The translations under genes and the position numbers were made by a program. Shown here in pieces: positions 1 through 7,823 of a stretch of DNA of 33,861 nucleotides (position 1 is the first letter of the stretch; each line of letters opens with the position of its first letter). Origin of the DNA: Micromonospora arida (lineage in GTDB: Bacteria; Actinomycetota; Actinomycetes; Mycobacteriales; Micromonosporaceae); contig NZ_QGSY01000174.1 of the NCBI RefSeq assembly GCF_003857035.1, positions 1 to 33,861 of the forward strand, written 5' to 3'. The notes under the pieces are model-generated. The model worked only from the letters and a program-made list of their open reading frames with translations. It had not been told where the DNA came from and ran no database searches.

Positions 1-43
1 TTACTACGCGTCTCGTGGGCTCGGAGAGGTGTATAAGAGACAG
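1..43 (+). other. Illumina Nextera i7 adapter and index (not genomic)
   Basis: Bases 10-43 match the Nextera read-2 transposase adapter (it begins GTCTCGTGGGCTCGG and ends with the 19-bp Tn5 mosaic end) at 33 of 34 positions; the only difference is G instead of T at 28. Bases 2-9 read TACTACGC, which I recall as the N719 i7 index, and base 1 fits the last base of the P7 segment before the index. This is untrimmed library sequence at a contig end. Genomic sequence begins at about 44. Confidence 0.95.
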
Positions 44-164
44 CCCCCGCACGTTCTCGGACCGTCGTCGCGATAACGCTGCGTACTCATAGAGTCACAC
101 TCGGGCAGGGTGACGTCAAGCTATTCCGGGAAAGTCGGACTTGTGTCGTTGGCCCGAGTAGAGG
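44..164. other. Contig-end intergenic stretch, no gene seen
   Basis: About 120 bases lie between the adapter and the manA stop codon. I see no convincing reading frame, RNA gene or strong hairpin. It is the region downstream of the mannose operon, but any terminator may lie beyond the assembled end. Confidence 0.5.
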
Positions 165-1328
165 TCAGCGCAGCCCGGACGTCGCCACGTACGCCACACC
201 GGCACCGTCGATCCGCAGCGGCGCTCCCAACGCCGTACCGATCGCCGCCTCGCCCGAGATCAGCGTCAACGCGCCAGCACCGTCGTCCACGGTGATCGAA
301 CCGCCAGCGCAGAGCACCACCCGGGGGCCGGGCAGAGACAGCGTCACCGAGGGCACCGCCGCGTCGACCCGCACCCGGTGCAGCGCGAAATCGTCCACCG
401 GCACCGGCCACCAGTCCACGCCCGGGCCGACCGGCTGCGCGGCCCGCACCGGATCGTCGAGCACCTCGAAGCGCAGCACCCGCAGCAACTCGTCGACGTC
501 CACCCGCTTCGGGGTCAGGCCGCCGCGCAGCACGTTGTCGCTGGCCGCCATGATCTCCACGCCGCAGCCGCTCAGGTAGGCGTGCAGGTTGCCGGCGGGC
601 ATCCAGATCGCCTCCCCCGCCTCCAGCCGCAGGTGGTGCAACAGCAACGCGACCAGCGCACCCGGATCCCCCGGGTACGCCTTGGCCAGCCGGCGGGTCA
701 GCTCCGCGTCCGGGCCGTCGGCCGGCGCTGCCACCACCGCGGCCAGCAGGTCGTGACGCCTGGCGACCGGCCAGCCGAGCAGCGTGCGCACCGCCGTCCG
801 CAACCCCGCCGGCCCGGCCCGCAACGCGGCGACCACCGGCGCCAACGCCGGTACGCCGAACGCGGCGAGCGCCTCGGCCGACTCCGCCGGATCCCGGAAA
901 CCGCACAGCGCCTCGAACGGGGTGAGCGCGACCAGCAACTCCGGCTTGTGGTGCGGGTCGGAGTAGTTGCGCTGCCCCTCGGGGCGCCCCGCCTCCGCCG
1001 CGTAGCCGGCCTGTGCCTGCTCGGCGTCCGGGTGGGCCTGCAGGCTCAGCGGAGCGTCGGCCGCGAGCACCTTGAGCAGGAACGGCAGCCGGCTGCCGAA
1101 CCGCTCGGACACCCGCTGGCCGAGCCACTGACCTGGTTCGTCTCGCACCAGGTCACAGAGGCTCACCCGCAGACCGGCGCGATCCACGTGGGCTGGAGCA
1201 CCCGGATGGGCCCCCAACCACAGCTCCGCCTCCGGACCCGCGCTCGGCACCGATCGCCCCTGAAGGAGGGCGATGGCCGAGCGCGAGCCCCAGGCGTAGT
1301 CCCGGATCGGCCCGTACAGTGGCTCCAC
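165..1328 (-). CDS. manA: Mannose-6-phosphate isomerase, class I
   Basis: Zinc-dependent type I phosphomannose isomerase of 387 residues, interconverting fructose-6-phosphate and mannose-6-phosphate for GDP-mannose, mannoglycan and lipoglycan synthesis. The type I signature is visible: the SLQAHPD segment around residues 95-101 supplies zinc ligands Gln97 and His99, YSDPHHKPE around 122-130 supplies Glu130, and a later GNLHAYL segment supplies the remaining histidine. Length is normal for the family. The chosen start is a GTG three bases beyond the stop of the upstream transporter gene, with a G-rich ribosome-binding stretch inside that gene's last codons. It is the last gene of the minus-strand manB - Trm112 - SIS - CDF - manA run, so it is probably translated from one transcript with manB. 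Confidence 0.95.
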   Translation of the reverse strand: MEPLYGPIRDYAWGSRSAIALLQGRSVPSAGPEAELWLGAHPGAPAHVDRAGLRVSLCDLVRDEPGQWLGQRVSERFGSRLPFLLKVLAADAPLSLQAHPDAEQAQAGYAAEAGRPEGQRNYSDPHHKPELLVALTPFEALCGFRDPAESAEALAAFGVPALAPVVAALRAGPAGLRTAVRTLLGWPVARRHDLLAAVVAAPADGPDAELTRRLAKAYPGDPGALVALLLHHLRLEAGEAIWMPAGNLHAYLSGCGVEIMAASDNVLRGGLTPKRVDVDELLRVLRFEVLDDPVRAAQPVGPGVDWWPVPVDDFALHRVRVDAAVPSVTLSLPGPRVVLCAGGSITVDDGAGALTLISGEAAIGTALGAPLRIDGAGVAYVATSGLR

Positions 1329-1331
1329 CCG

Positions 1332-2339
1332 TCAGCCCCCGGGCCGCCCGGCCGCCTCGCCCGACGTGTCCTGCGGCTGCGGCACGGCGGTGTCGGCCGC
1401 GGCACCGGTGCCGGCCGCGGCGGCGGCGGCGCTGTAGACGTCGGGCTCCAGATAGATCACCCGGGCGGTCGGCACCGCGGCGCGGATCCGCGCCTCGACG
1501 GCGTTGATGCCACGGGCCAGGTCGTGGGCGCTCTCCCACTCCGGCACGGCGATCTTGGCGGCCACCATCAGCTCTTCCGGGCCCAGGTAGAGCGTCTTCA
1601 TGTGGATGATCCGCTCCACCTCGGGGCCGTCGGTGACGGCCCGCTCGATGGCAGCCAACTCGGACGCCTCGGCGCCCTCACCGAGCAGCAGGCTCTTCGT
1701 CTCGATGGCCAGCACGACGGCGATGACGACCAGCAGGATGCCGATCATCGCGGTGCCGGCGGCGTCCCACTCGCCGTTGCCGGTGATCAGCGTCATGGTG
1801 ACGCCGAACAGGGCGAACACCAGACCGACCAGCGCGCCGAAGTCCTCCAGGAGCACCACCGGCAGCTCCGGCGCCTTGGCCCGGCGAATGAAACGCACCC
1901 AGGACTGGTTGCCCCGGATGTGGTTGGACTCCTTGATGGCGGTCCGGAAGGAGAACGACTCCATGATGATCGCCGACACCAGCACGACCACCGGCAGCCA
2001 TTGCCAGGAATCGATGCCGCCCTTGTGATGCCACTTGTGGTACGCCTCGTAGAGCGCGAACAGGCCACCGATGCTGAACAGCACGATGGACACGATGAAC
2101 GCGTAGATGTAGCGCTCCCGGCCGTACCCGAAAGGGTGTTCCGGGGTGGCCGCGCGCTTCGCCCGCTTGCCACCGAGCAGCAGGAGGCCCTGGTTACCGG
2201 AGTCGGCAACCGAGTGGACCGCCTCGGCCAGCATCGACGACGAGCCGGAGAGCAGGAACGCGACGAACTTGGTGACGGCGATGCCGATGTTGGCCAGCAG
2301 GGCGGCGACAATCGCCTTCGTCCCACCGTTGGCGCTCAT
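1332..2339 (-). CDS. Cation diffusion facilitator (CDF) family transporter
   Basis: A 335-residue inner-membrane divalent metal/proton antiporter of the CDF (cation efflux) family, nearest in style to the SLC30A9-like branch. Visible are an N-terminal hydrophobic block, the TM2 metal site HSVAD (His42, Asp46), the HPFGYGRERYIYAF segment after TM2, further helices around 80-98, 113-130, 165-185 and 195-213, and a soluble C-terminal domain of about 100 residues. A GTG 21 bases upstream at 2360 would give a longer form. I prefer the ATG at 2339 because GGAG sits seven bases before it and homology begins there. The gene lies between the SIS isomerase and manA. Zinc or manganese export is likely but the ion cannot be read from sequence; ManA needs Zn, which may explain the location. 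Confidence 0.88.
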   Translation of the reverse strand: MSANGGTKAIVAALLANIGIAVTKFVAFLLSGSSSMLAEAVHSVADSGNQGLLLLGGKRAKRAATPEHPFGYGRERYIYAFIVSIVLFSIGGLFALYEAYHKWHHKGGIDSWQWLPVVVLVSAIIMESFSFRTAIKESNHIRGNQSWVRFIRRAKAPELPVVLLEDFGALVGLVFALFGVTMTLITGNGEWDAAGTAMIGILLVVIAVVLAIETKSLLLGEGAEASELAAIERAVTDGPEVERIIHMKTLYLGPEELMVAAKIAVPEWESAHDLARGINAVEARIRAAVPTARVIYLEPDVYSAAAAAAGTGAAADTAVPQPQDTSGEAAGRPGG

Positions 2340-2406
2340 GCCACCGCTCCGCTTCGCCACACGAAGCCGCCCGGTCCGCGCATGACGCGCCGCCCCCTAC
2401 GTTCGT

Positions 2407-3603
2407 TCACTGGTTCGACAGCTCCTTCATCTCGGTGATGGCCGGAACGGCCATCGGGTCCAACCCGTGTGCCAGAGCCAGGTAGATCGAGGCGAAATCC
2501 GGAACGGCGATCAGCGACGCCAGCCGTTCCAGGGCGGAGCCGCCCTCGGCGGTCACCACGTCGCACCGCACGCCGCGGCGCTCCGCGAGGGTCTGCACCG
2601 CGTCGGCACGGCGCTCCTCGACGGCGAGCGGCTCGTCGGTGTCGTCCTCGGCGTTGAGCCCGCCGTCGCGCAGCAGCACCAGCCTCAGCCGGGTGCCCTC
2701 GCCGTCGTCCTCGGCCGGGTCGGCGAAGATGTCCCGCTCCCCCTCGGCCAGGCCGCCGAAGACGCCGTCGAGCAGCCCGACCCGACCCCGCCCGGCCTCA
2801 CCCAGCGCTCCGGTGACCACCGGGTAGCGGGCATTGGCCGACAGGGTGTCGCCGAACCGGCGGGCCGCCACCGTGGCCAGCGGGGACGAACCCCAGACGA
2901 TCGGGATCGAGCCGGCCAGGCCCAGCGCCAGTGACTTCGCCGGGTTGACGAAGGACTCGCCGGCGGACCGGCAGCGGTCGGCGTCCGCGTCGAGCCGGGC
3001 CGCGGTCTCCGCGAGGTCCGCCTCGTTGACCTTCACGAGCCCGAGGGAACGGGCGGCGAGCAGGACCGGCACGGTGAGCGCCCAGAGGCTGGCCCGGGCC
3101 GGGGCACGCCGGGGCACCGGGATGAACGGCGCCCGGGCCTGCTCGGCGATCGACTGCAACTGCGAGTCCGGGGCACCCACCGCGACGAGTCGGGCACCAC
3201 GGCGGTGGGCCGCCTCGGCCGCGCCGAGCGCCTCCGGGCTACGTCCGGACGCGCTCACCGCGATCACCACGTCGGCCGCCCCCACCCAACCGGGTACGCC
3301 GGCGGAGCGGTGCCCGATGATCGGGACCGGGCAGCGTGGCCCGGCGACCGTGGCCAGCACGTCCCCGGTACGCCCGGCGGTGCCGATGCCGGCGATCACG
3401 ACGGCTCGGGGCCGCCCGTCGTCGGCGAGCACCGCGAGGTTCGCCTCGGCTGCCAGCGCGGCGCTCTCGCGAACCTGCGCACCGGCCGACGCCGTGTGCC
3501 GGAGCATGCCGCCCGGGTCGGCCTCGGCCAACGCCTGCGGGTTGTCGAGCAGGGCCTCGTCGGCGTCACGGCGCCCGCTGACCCCGGCCGTACCGTCGAT
3601 CAT
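2407..3603 (-). CDS. SIS-domain phosphosugar isomerase (bifunctional PGI/PMI-like)
   Basis: A 398-residue protein of the SIS (sugar isomerase) superfamily, related to the bifunctional phosphoglucose/phosphomannose isomerases and to the Rv3256c-type gene of actinobacterial mannose loci. The first SIS domain shows the nucleotide-like glycine run GIGTAGRTGD near residue 70 and the phosphosugar-binding segment AVSASGRSPEA near residue 115. A second domain with PIVWGSSP and an acidic linker (DPAEDDGEG) follows, and the C-terminus has the LAHGLDPMAVPAI segment typical of the PGI_C domain. An upstream in-frame extension is rejected: the ATG at 3603 overlaps the stop of the Trm112-like gene as ATGA, implying coupled translation. 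Catalytic activity is not certain, because some actinobacterial members are annotated only as SIS proteins. Confidence 0.85.
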   Translation of the reverse strand: MIDGTAGVSGRRDADEALLDNPQALAEADPGGMLRHTASAGAQVRESAALAAEANLAVLADDGRPRAVVIAGIGTAGRTGDVLATVAGPRCPVPIIGHRSAGVPGWVGAADVVIAVSASGRSPEALGAAEAAHRRGARLVAVGAPDSQLQSIAEQARAPFIPVPRRAPARASLWALTVPVLLAARSLGLVKVNEADLAETAARLDADADRCRSAGESFVNPAKSLALGLAGSIPIVWGSSPLATVAARRFGDTLSANARYPVVTGALGEAGRGRVGLLDGVFGGLAEGERDIFADPAEDDGEGTRLRLVLLRDGGLNAEDDTDEPLAVEERRADAVQTLAERRGVRCDVVTAEGGSALERLASLIAVPDFASIYLALAHGLDPMAVPAITEMKELSNQ

Positions 3604-3785
3604 GAGGACTGCCCGGGGCCGCCGCGCGCCTCGTCGAGCAGCAGCACCGGCACGTCGTCGCGGACCTCGAAGATCCGGCCGCACTCCGTGCAGGTCAACG
3701 TCTGCGCCTCGGCGTCGTAGGTGAGCGGGGCGTGGTGCGTGTCCGGACAGGCGAGGATCTCGAGCAACTGCGGATCCAGGGCCAT
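3600..3785 (-). CDS. Trm112-like zinc-ribbon protein
   Basis: A 61-residue Trm112/YcaR-family protein. It has the family opening ALDPQLLEILACP followed by a second cysteine pair, CTECG, which together form a rubredoxin-like zinc site, and ends in the typical DDVPVLLLDEA segment. Trm112 proteins act as small partners of methyltransferases; in actinobacteria this gene recurs between manB and the SIS isomerase, and its exact role there is unknown. The start is well supported: GGAAGGAG lies seven bases before the ATG. Its TGA overlaps the SIS gene start by four bases. Confidence 0.9.
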   Translation of the reverse strand: MALDPQLLEILACPDTHHAPLTYDAEAQTLTCTECGRIFEVRDDVPVLLLDEARGGPGQSS

Positions 3786-3846
3786 GGCGCGGCTCCTTCC
3801 ACGTGTACGGCTTGACCGACGGCGGTGCCGACCGGCGCAGGCGATC

Positions 3847-5232
3847 TTATCGGCGAACGCGGTCGAGCACGTCGTCCCGGAGCGAGACCATCCGATCCCG
3901 GGTGGGCGCCTCGACGTTGAGTCGTAGCAGCGGCTCGGTGTTGGAGGCGCGCAGGTTGAACCAGGCGCCGTCGGGGAAACGCAGGGTGAGCCCGTCCATC
4001 TCGTCGGCCACCGCGTCGGGGTACGCGGCGCGCACCTCGGCCACCGCTGCCGCCTGGTCGACCACCGTCGAGTTGATCTCGCCGGAGGCGATGTAGCGCT
4101 CGTACTCACCGGCCAACACGGACAGCGGCAGCGACTGCTCGCCCAACGCGGCCAACGTGTGCATCGCCGCGAGCATCCCCGTGTCGGCGAACCAGAAGTC
4201 CCGGAAGTAGTAGTGCGCGGAGTGCTCGCCACCGAAGACGGCGTTGGTACGGGCCATCTCCGCCTTGATGAAGGAGTGCCCGACCCGGGCGACGACGGGC
4301 TGCCCACCGTGCTCCCGGATGATCTCCGCCACGGCGCTGGAGGTGATCAGGCCGTGGATCACCGTGGAACCCGGGTGCTTGGCCAACTCACGGGCGGCCA
4401 CGAGTGCGGTGATCGCCGACGGTGAGACGGGCTCACCGCGCTCGTCCACCACGAAGCACCGGTCGGCGTCACCGTCGAAGGCCAACCCGATGTCGGCCCC
4501 GTGCTCGACCACCGCGCGCTGGAGGTCGACCAGGTTCGCCGGGTCAAGCGGGTTGGCCTCGTGGTTGGGGAAGCTGCCGTCCAACTCGAAGTAGAGCGGC
4601 ACGATCTCCAGCGGCAGCGGCGACAGGGCCGCGTCGCCCAGCACGGTCGGAACGGTGAAGCCACCCATGCCGTTGCCGGCGTCGACGACCACCTTCAACG
4701 GCCGGATGCCCGACAGGTCGACCAGCTTGCGCAGGTAGCCGGCGTAGTCGGGGAGCAGGTCGCGCCGCTCGGCGGGCCGGGTCGGCGCACCGGCGGGACG
4801 AGCGTCGCCCGAGTCCAGGAGGGCCTGGGCCCGCTCCCGGATCTCGGCGAGGCCGCTCTCCTGGCCGATCGGGCGGGCACCGGAGCGGCACATCTTGATG
4901 CCGTTGTACTGCGCGGGGTTGTGGCTGGCGGTGAACATCGCGCCGGGCAGGTCGAGCGAACCGGACGCGTAGTAGAGCAGGTCGGTGGAGGCGAGGCCGA
5001 TCTCGATCACCGAGCGCCCCTCGGCGCGTACGCCGGCGGCGAACGCCGCGGCCAGGCCAGGCGAGGTGGCCCGCATGTCGTACCCGACGACGACGGCATC
5101 GCCCGGCTCGTCGGTGGAGTTGAGCAGTTGGGTGAAGGCGGCGCCCAGTGCCTCGGCGACCCGTTCGTCCCACTGGTCCGGCACCGTCCCGCGGACGTCG
5201 TACGCCTTCACAATCTGGGACAGATCAGACAC
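3847..5232 (-). CDS. manB: Phosphomannomutase/phosphoglucomutase
   Basis: An alpha-D-phosphohexomutase of 461 residues converting mannose-6-phosphate to mannose-1-phosphate (and/or the glucose equivalents). All four active-site loops are readable: the phosphoserine loop TASHNP (Ser about 103), the metal loop DGDADR, the sugar-binding loop GGEHSAHY, and the phosphate-binding loop RASNTEPLLR near the C-terminus. The longest frame begins at a GTG at 5241, but that codon overlaps the AAGGAG ribosome-binding site. The GTG three codons later (5232) stands eight bases from AAGGAG and gives the usual MSDLSQIVKAYDVRG start, so I use it. First gene of the mannose operon, 61 bases before the Trm112-like gene. 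Confidence 0.95.
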   Translation of the reverse strand: MSDLSQIVKAYDVRGTVPDQWDERVAEALGAAFTQLLNSTDEPGDAVVVGYDMRATSPGLAAAFAAGVRAEGRSVIEIGLASTDLLYYASGSLDLPGAMFTASHNPAQYNGIKMCRSGARPIGQESGLAEIRERAQALLDSGDARPAGAPTRPAERRDLLPDYAGYLRKLVDLSGIRPLKVVVDAGNGMGGFTVPTVLGDAALSPLPLEIVPLYFELDGSFPNHEANPLDPANLVDLQRAVVEHGADIGLAFDGDADRCFVVDERGEPVSPSAITALVAARELAKHPGSTVIHGLITSSAVAEIIREHGGQPVVARVGHSFIKAEMARTNAVFGGEHSAHYYFRDFWFADTGMLAAMHTLAALGEQSLPLSVLAGEYERYIASGEINSTVVDQAAAVAEVRAAYPDAVADEMDGLTLRFPDGAWFNLRASNTEPLLRLNVEAPTRDRMVSLRDDVLDRVRR

Positions 5233-5301
5233 GTGTTCCACTCCTTGGCCGCAGGTTAGACACCGATCCTGAGCCTAACGGAGGGCCGGCCCGTCCTCCG
5301 C

Positions 5302-6363
5302 TCAGCCGGGGAGCCGGGGAATGAACACGGTGTGGCCGCCGCCGTCGGTGGGCGGGTCACCAGGGTTCGGGCGACCGTCGGGCCGACCCGGCATCGGCTG
5401 GGTGGCCTCCGGCACCGGGGCGTCCGGCCGGGCACCGTAAACCCCGCCGGCGGCGGGACGCGGTGACGGCACCGCACCACCCCAGGCGGCGGGCGGCGGC
5501 TGCTGGCCGTACACCTGACCGGGGCGACCGGGCGCGGCCGGCAACCCACCCCCGGCGCGGTAGGTGGTGCCACCGGGGTTGCCCGGCAGGGTGCCGGGCG
5601 CGTCGTCGGACGGCTTCCGGTCCTGCCGCGAGCGACGGAACAGCAGCACGATGAGCAGCAGTCCGACCGCCACCAGCACAATGCCGAAGTACATCACCGG
5701 TGATCCTCCTAAGGACGACTCGGCGGCGGCCGCCGTGGTGTTCGGCGCCGCGGAGACGCCACCCTGCGCCGCCGGGTTCACCGCCTCGTCGACGGTCGCG
5801 ACCTCGGTCGGGCTCGGGGTCGGCGTCGGCTTCTTCGACCGTGACGGAGTCGGCGACGGAGTGACCCGGGCTCCGGTCAGCCGCGCCGCGTCGGTGGCGC
5901 GACCCAGCGTCTGGCCTGCGGCGCTGATGCCCGCGCCGGTGACCACCAGACGGCCGCCCGGCGAACCCGCCGCGAACGCCACCCGGTACCGCACCGTGAT
6001 GCCCTTGCCCTTGCACAGCGTCGGCTTCAAGGGTGACGTCTGCGCGGTCGACACGGTGCCGGTGCCGCCGGTGACGGCCACCGGGAACCAGCGCCCACCC
6101 GCGTTGACCTCGACCGCCACCTGGTTCGGCTGGAGACCCTCCAGGCTGAAGCCCAGCGCGGTACGCAGCAGAACGCACCCGTCGGTGCGCTTGCGCACCG
6201 CGACGTTCACCCCCTGCGCGGAACCACCGGCGGCGAAGCTACTGGCCGCGCCCACCCGGACCGAGTCCTGATCGGCCAGCGCCGGTGACGCACCGAGCAT
6301 CACCAGGCCGCCCGCAAGACCGCAGACCGCCGCGAGCCGTGCCGCGCGTCGACGCACTGTCAT
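5302..6363 (-). CDS. Secreted, C-terminally membrane-anchored protein of unknown function
   Basis: A 353-residue protein I do not recognise by function. Residues 1-30 form a Sec signal peptide (RRRAAR, hydrophobic core, then ASPALA before the likely cleavage site). Residues 35-165 look like a compact exported beta-rich domain with two cysteines (63 and 117) that could pair. Residues 168-188 are a Pro/Ser/Thr wall-spanning linker, residues 223-242 one transmembrane helix followed by an Arg/Lys stop-transfer cluster, and residues 250-353 a Gly/Pro-rich cytoplasmic tail. This is a type I topology with the exported domain outside. It stands alone in the minus direction upstream of manB with a 69-base gap, so it could share a transcript with the mannose operon, but nothing links its role to it. 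Confidence 0.8.
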   Translation of the reverse strand: MTVRRRAARLAAVCGLAGGLVMLGASPALADQDSVRVGAASSFAAGGSAQGVNVAVRKRTDGCVLLRTALGFSLEGLQPNQVAVEVNAGGRWFPVAVTGGTGTVSTAQTSPLKPTLCKGKGITVRYRVAFAAGSPGGRLVVTGAGISAAGQTLGRATDAARLTGARVTPSPTPSRSKKPTPTPSPTEVATVDEAVNPAAQGGVSAAPNTTAAAAESSLGGSPVMYFGIVLVAVGLLLIVLLFRRSRQDRKPSDDAPGTLPGNPGGTTYRAGGGLPAAPGRPGQVYGQQPPPAAWGGAVPSPRPAAGGVYGARPDAPVPEATQPMPGRPDGRPNPGDPPTDGGGHTVFIPRLPG

Positions 6364-6514
6364 GATTACCTCGCCGTTCTCCCCGGGTGGGGTCCGCGGG
6401 TCAGGCTACTACCGGCCCACCCATCCCACCGGTCATAGAGCGCCCCGCATGTGTGCGGCGTTACGGTTTACGGCCCCTCCCGCCAGCCTCCTGGTGGCCG
6501 GACTGACCAGCCAA

Positions 6515-7321
6515 TCAGCGGGCCTGCTCCGCCTCGGCGAGGGCATCACGGCACAGCCGGTCGGCGGTGCGGGTGGTCTCCGGCAGCCGGTAGCGCGGAG
6601 TCAACGCGAGTACCTGCGCAGTCGCGTTCTCCAGGCTCACCCGATGGCCGACGCTGACGAAGACCGGCTTCACCCCGTCACGGGTCCGCAGCACCCGACC
6701 GAGGACCTCACCACCGTCGCGCAACGACGACCAGGAACCCCGCTCGGCGGACGGCTGATCCCACACCCCGACCAGTGGCGTCTTCGCCACCCCGATAGCG
6801 GGCAACCCGGTGACCACACCCAGGTGGCAGGCGAGCCCGAACCGGCGCGGATGGGCCAGCCCGTGCCCGTCGCAGACCAGCAGGTCCGGGATGGTGGTCA
6901 GCCGGTCGAGCGCAGCGAGCAACGCGGGCAACTCACGGAAGGCGAACAACCCCGGCACATAGCCGAACGCGGGTCGCCCCACATCGACTGCCGAGTCCAC
7001 CACCGCCAGGGTCCGGGCGTCCAGGACCGTCACGGCCGCAGCCAGCAGGTCACCACCCTCGGCGTACGCGACGTCCAGGCCGGCCACCGTCGCGGGCGCG
7101 CTCGGCCCCGGCCCGACCAGGTCCACCAGCGGCCGCAACTCCTCCTGTACGGCCACCGCCTCGGCGACACTGCCCGGCCCTTGTGTCCCCGTGGCCGCCG
7201 TGCCCTTCGCGGCCGGCGCGGCCGGCGCGGCCGGCGCGCGCCATGATCCACTCGGCTTCACGGAAGTCGGGTGGTCCCGCAGCCCTGGATGCCCCGACAT
7301 CAATGAACCGGAGTCGATCAC
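6515..7321 (-). CDS. nfi: Endonuclease V (deaminated-DNA repair)
   Basis: Endonuclease V cleaves the second phosphodiester 3' of deoxyinosine and other deaminated bases. The family core is intact: GLDVAY with catalytic Asp83, the wedge motif GYVPGLFAFRE (Tyr121, Glu130), DGHGLAHPRR (Asp151, His157) and the C-terminal PETTRTADRLCR. Numbering is for the GTG start at 7321, which overlaps the preceding gene's stop as GTGA. The first 50 or so residues are outside the family, are Ala/Pro-rich, and their first 26 codons lie inside a 77-bp hairpin repeat (7244-7320). A GTG at 7156 would give a protein beginning at AVQEELRPLV, slightly shorter than usual. The function is secure; the start is not. Confidence 0.85.
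   Translation of the reverse strand: MIDSGSLMSGHPGLRDHPTSVKPSGSWRAPAAPAAPAAKGTAATGTQGPGSVAEAVAVQEELRPLVDLVGPGPSAPATVAGLDVAYAEGGDLLAAAVTVLDARTLAVVDSAVDVGRPAFGYVPGLFAFRELPALLAALDRLTTIPDLLVCDGHGLAHPRRFGLACHLGVVTGLPAIGVAKTPLVGVWDQPSAERGSWSSLRDGGEVLGRVLRTRDGVKPVFVSVGHRVSLENATAQVLALTPRYRLPETTRTADRLCRDALAEAEQAR
7210..7241. repeat. Tandem GGCCGGCGCG repeat
   Basis: Three uninterrupted copies of the decamer GGCCGGCGCG followed by CGC. On the minus strand it encodes the Ala-Ala-Pro run near the N-terminus of the endonuclease V reading frame. It adjoins the left edge of the hairpin repeat at 7244, so it may be slippage sequence next to the element rather than part of the enzyme. Confidence 0.7.
7244..7320. 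repeat. 77-bp imperfect palindromic (REP-like) element, copy A
   Basis: The element begins TGATCCACTCGGCTTCAC and ends in the partly complementary GAACCGGAGTCGATCA, with an inner arm GTCGGG facing CCCGAC. The whole unit can fold into one long imperfect hairpin. A second 77-bp unit at 32023-32099 aligns without gaps at roughly 70 percent identity, with the first 18 bases identical. It supplies the stop codon of the small membrane protein gene (TGATC at its right edge on the minus strand) and underlies the doubtful N-terminus of endonuclease V. Confidence 0.85.
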
Positions 7322-7566
7322 CCTCGACCTGAGGCACCGGCGCCATCCCCGGCGGCCCCGCCATCCTGGCCACCCCGGGCAGGATCACCGTCGGCCCGGC
7401 CCCTGATCGCACCCAGGCCGAACACGAAGGCAATGCCGAGGGCGACACCGAAGGCGACGCCACCCTTCGCGCCGAACACGGGAATGCCGATCGCCAGGCC
7501 GACCAGGATGCCGACCGGCCAGGCCCAGACAGTCGACCTGATGCCCTTCGTGCCAGATCTCACCAT
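7318..7566 (-). CDS. Small two-helix membrane protein, unknown function
   Basis: An 82-residue frame with two hydrophobic segments, about residues 13-30 (VWAWPVGILVGLAIGIPVF) and 34-53, separated by a short GAKGG turn. A charged glycine-rich tail follows (RGRADGDPARGGQDGG). The tail and stop codon run into the hairpin repeat at 7244-7320. The ATG start has only a weak upstream AAGA. The hydrophobic pattern and third-position GC look like real coding sequence, but I cannot assign a family. Its stop overlaps the long-form endonuclease V start. Confidence 0.55.
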   Translation of the reverse strand: MVRSGTKGIRSTVWAWPVGILVGLAIGIPVFGAKGGVAFGVALGIAFVFGLGAIRGRADGDPARGGQDGGAAGDGAGASGRG

Positions 7567-7610
7567 GCGTCGATCTTATTCGGCGCCGCCAAGGCCCTAC
7601 GGATAGCCGT

Positions 7611-7823
7611 TCACGACAGGGCGACCCTCAACTCGTCGCGGGCCCCCTCGACCCACCGGCCAACCCCCTGCGCGCCGCTGTCGGCCGCGAGCTCGGCCGC
7701 CTCGTCGAGCAACTGACGGGCAGCTTCCCGATCGCCATCGGTCACGGCCAGAACCGCCAGACCGATCAGATTTCGCGGCGACTCCCTCAGTCCCACGAAT
7801 GAGCGCAACGCCGGCACACCCAA
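7611..7823 (-). CDS. Small hypothetical protein or remnant
   Basis: A 70-residue frame starting at a TTG (or the GTG two codons later) directly after the stop of the preceding small gene. The centre is an amphipathic helical stretch, DREAARQLLDEAAELAADSG, of the kind found in TPR-like C-termini of larger regulators. No complete domain is visible. It could be the tail end of a lost gene or a second immunity-locus ORF. I cannot name a function, and confidence that it is expressed is low. Confidence 0.3.
   Translation of the reverse strand: MGVPALRSFVGLRESPRNLIGLAVLAVTDGDREAARQLLDEAAELAADSGAQGVGRWVEGARDELRVALS

Noticed and set aside
25..43. Tn5 mosaic end as a genuine transposon end
   Set aside because: It continues into the complete Nextera adapter and an index sequence at the very edge of the contig, so it is a library artefact.
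378..2438. 686-codon open frame on the plus strand across manA and the CDF gene
   Set aside because: It is antisense to two clearly identified genes and its translation is low-complexity Arg/Gln/His-rich, as expected of GC-rich shadow frames.
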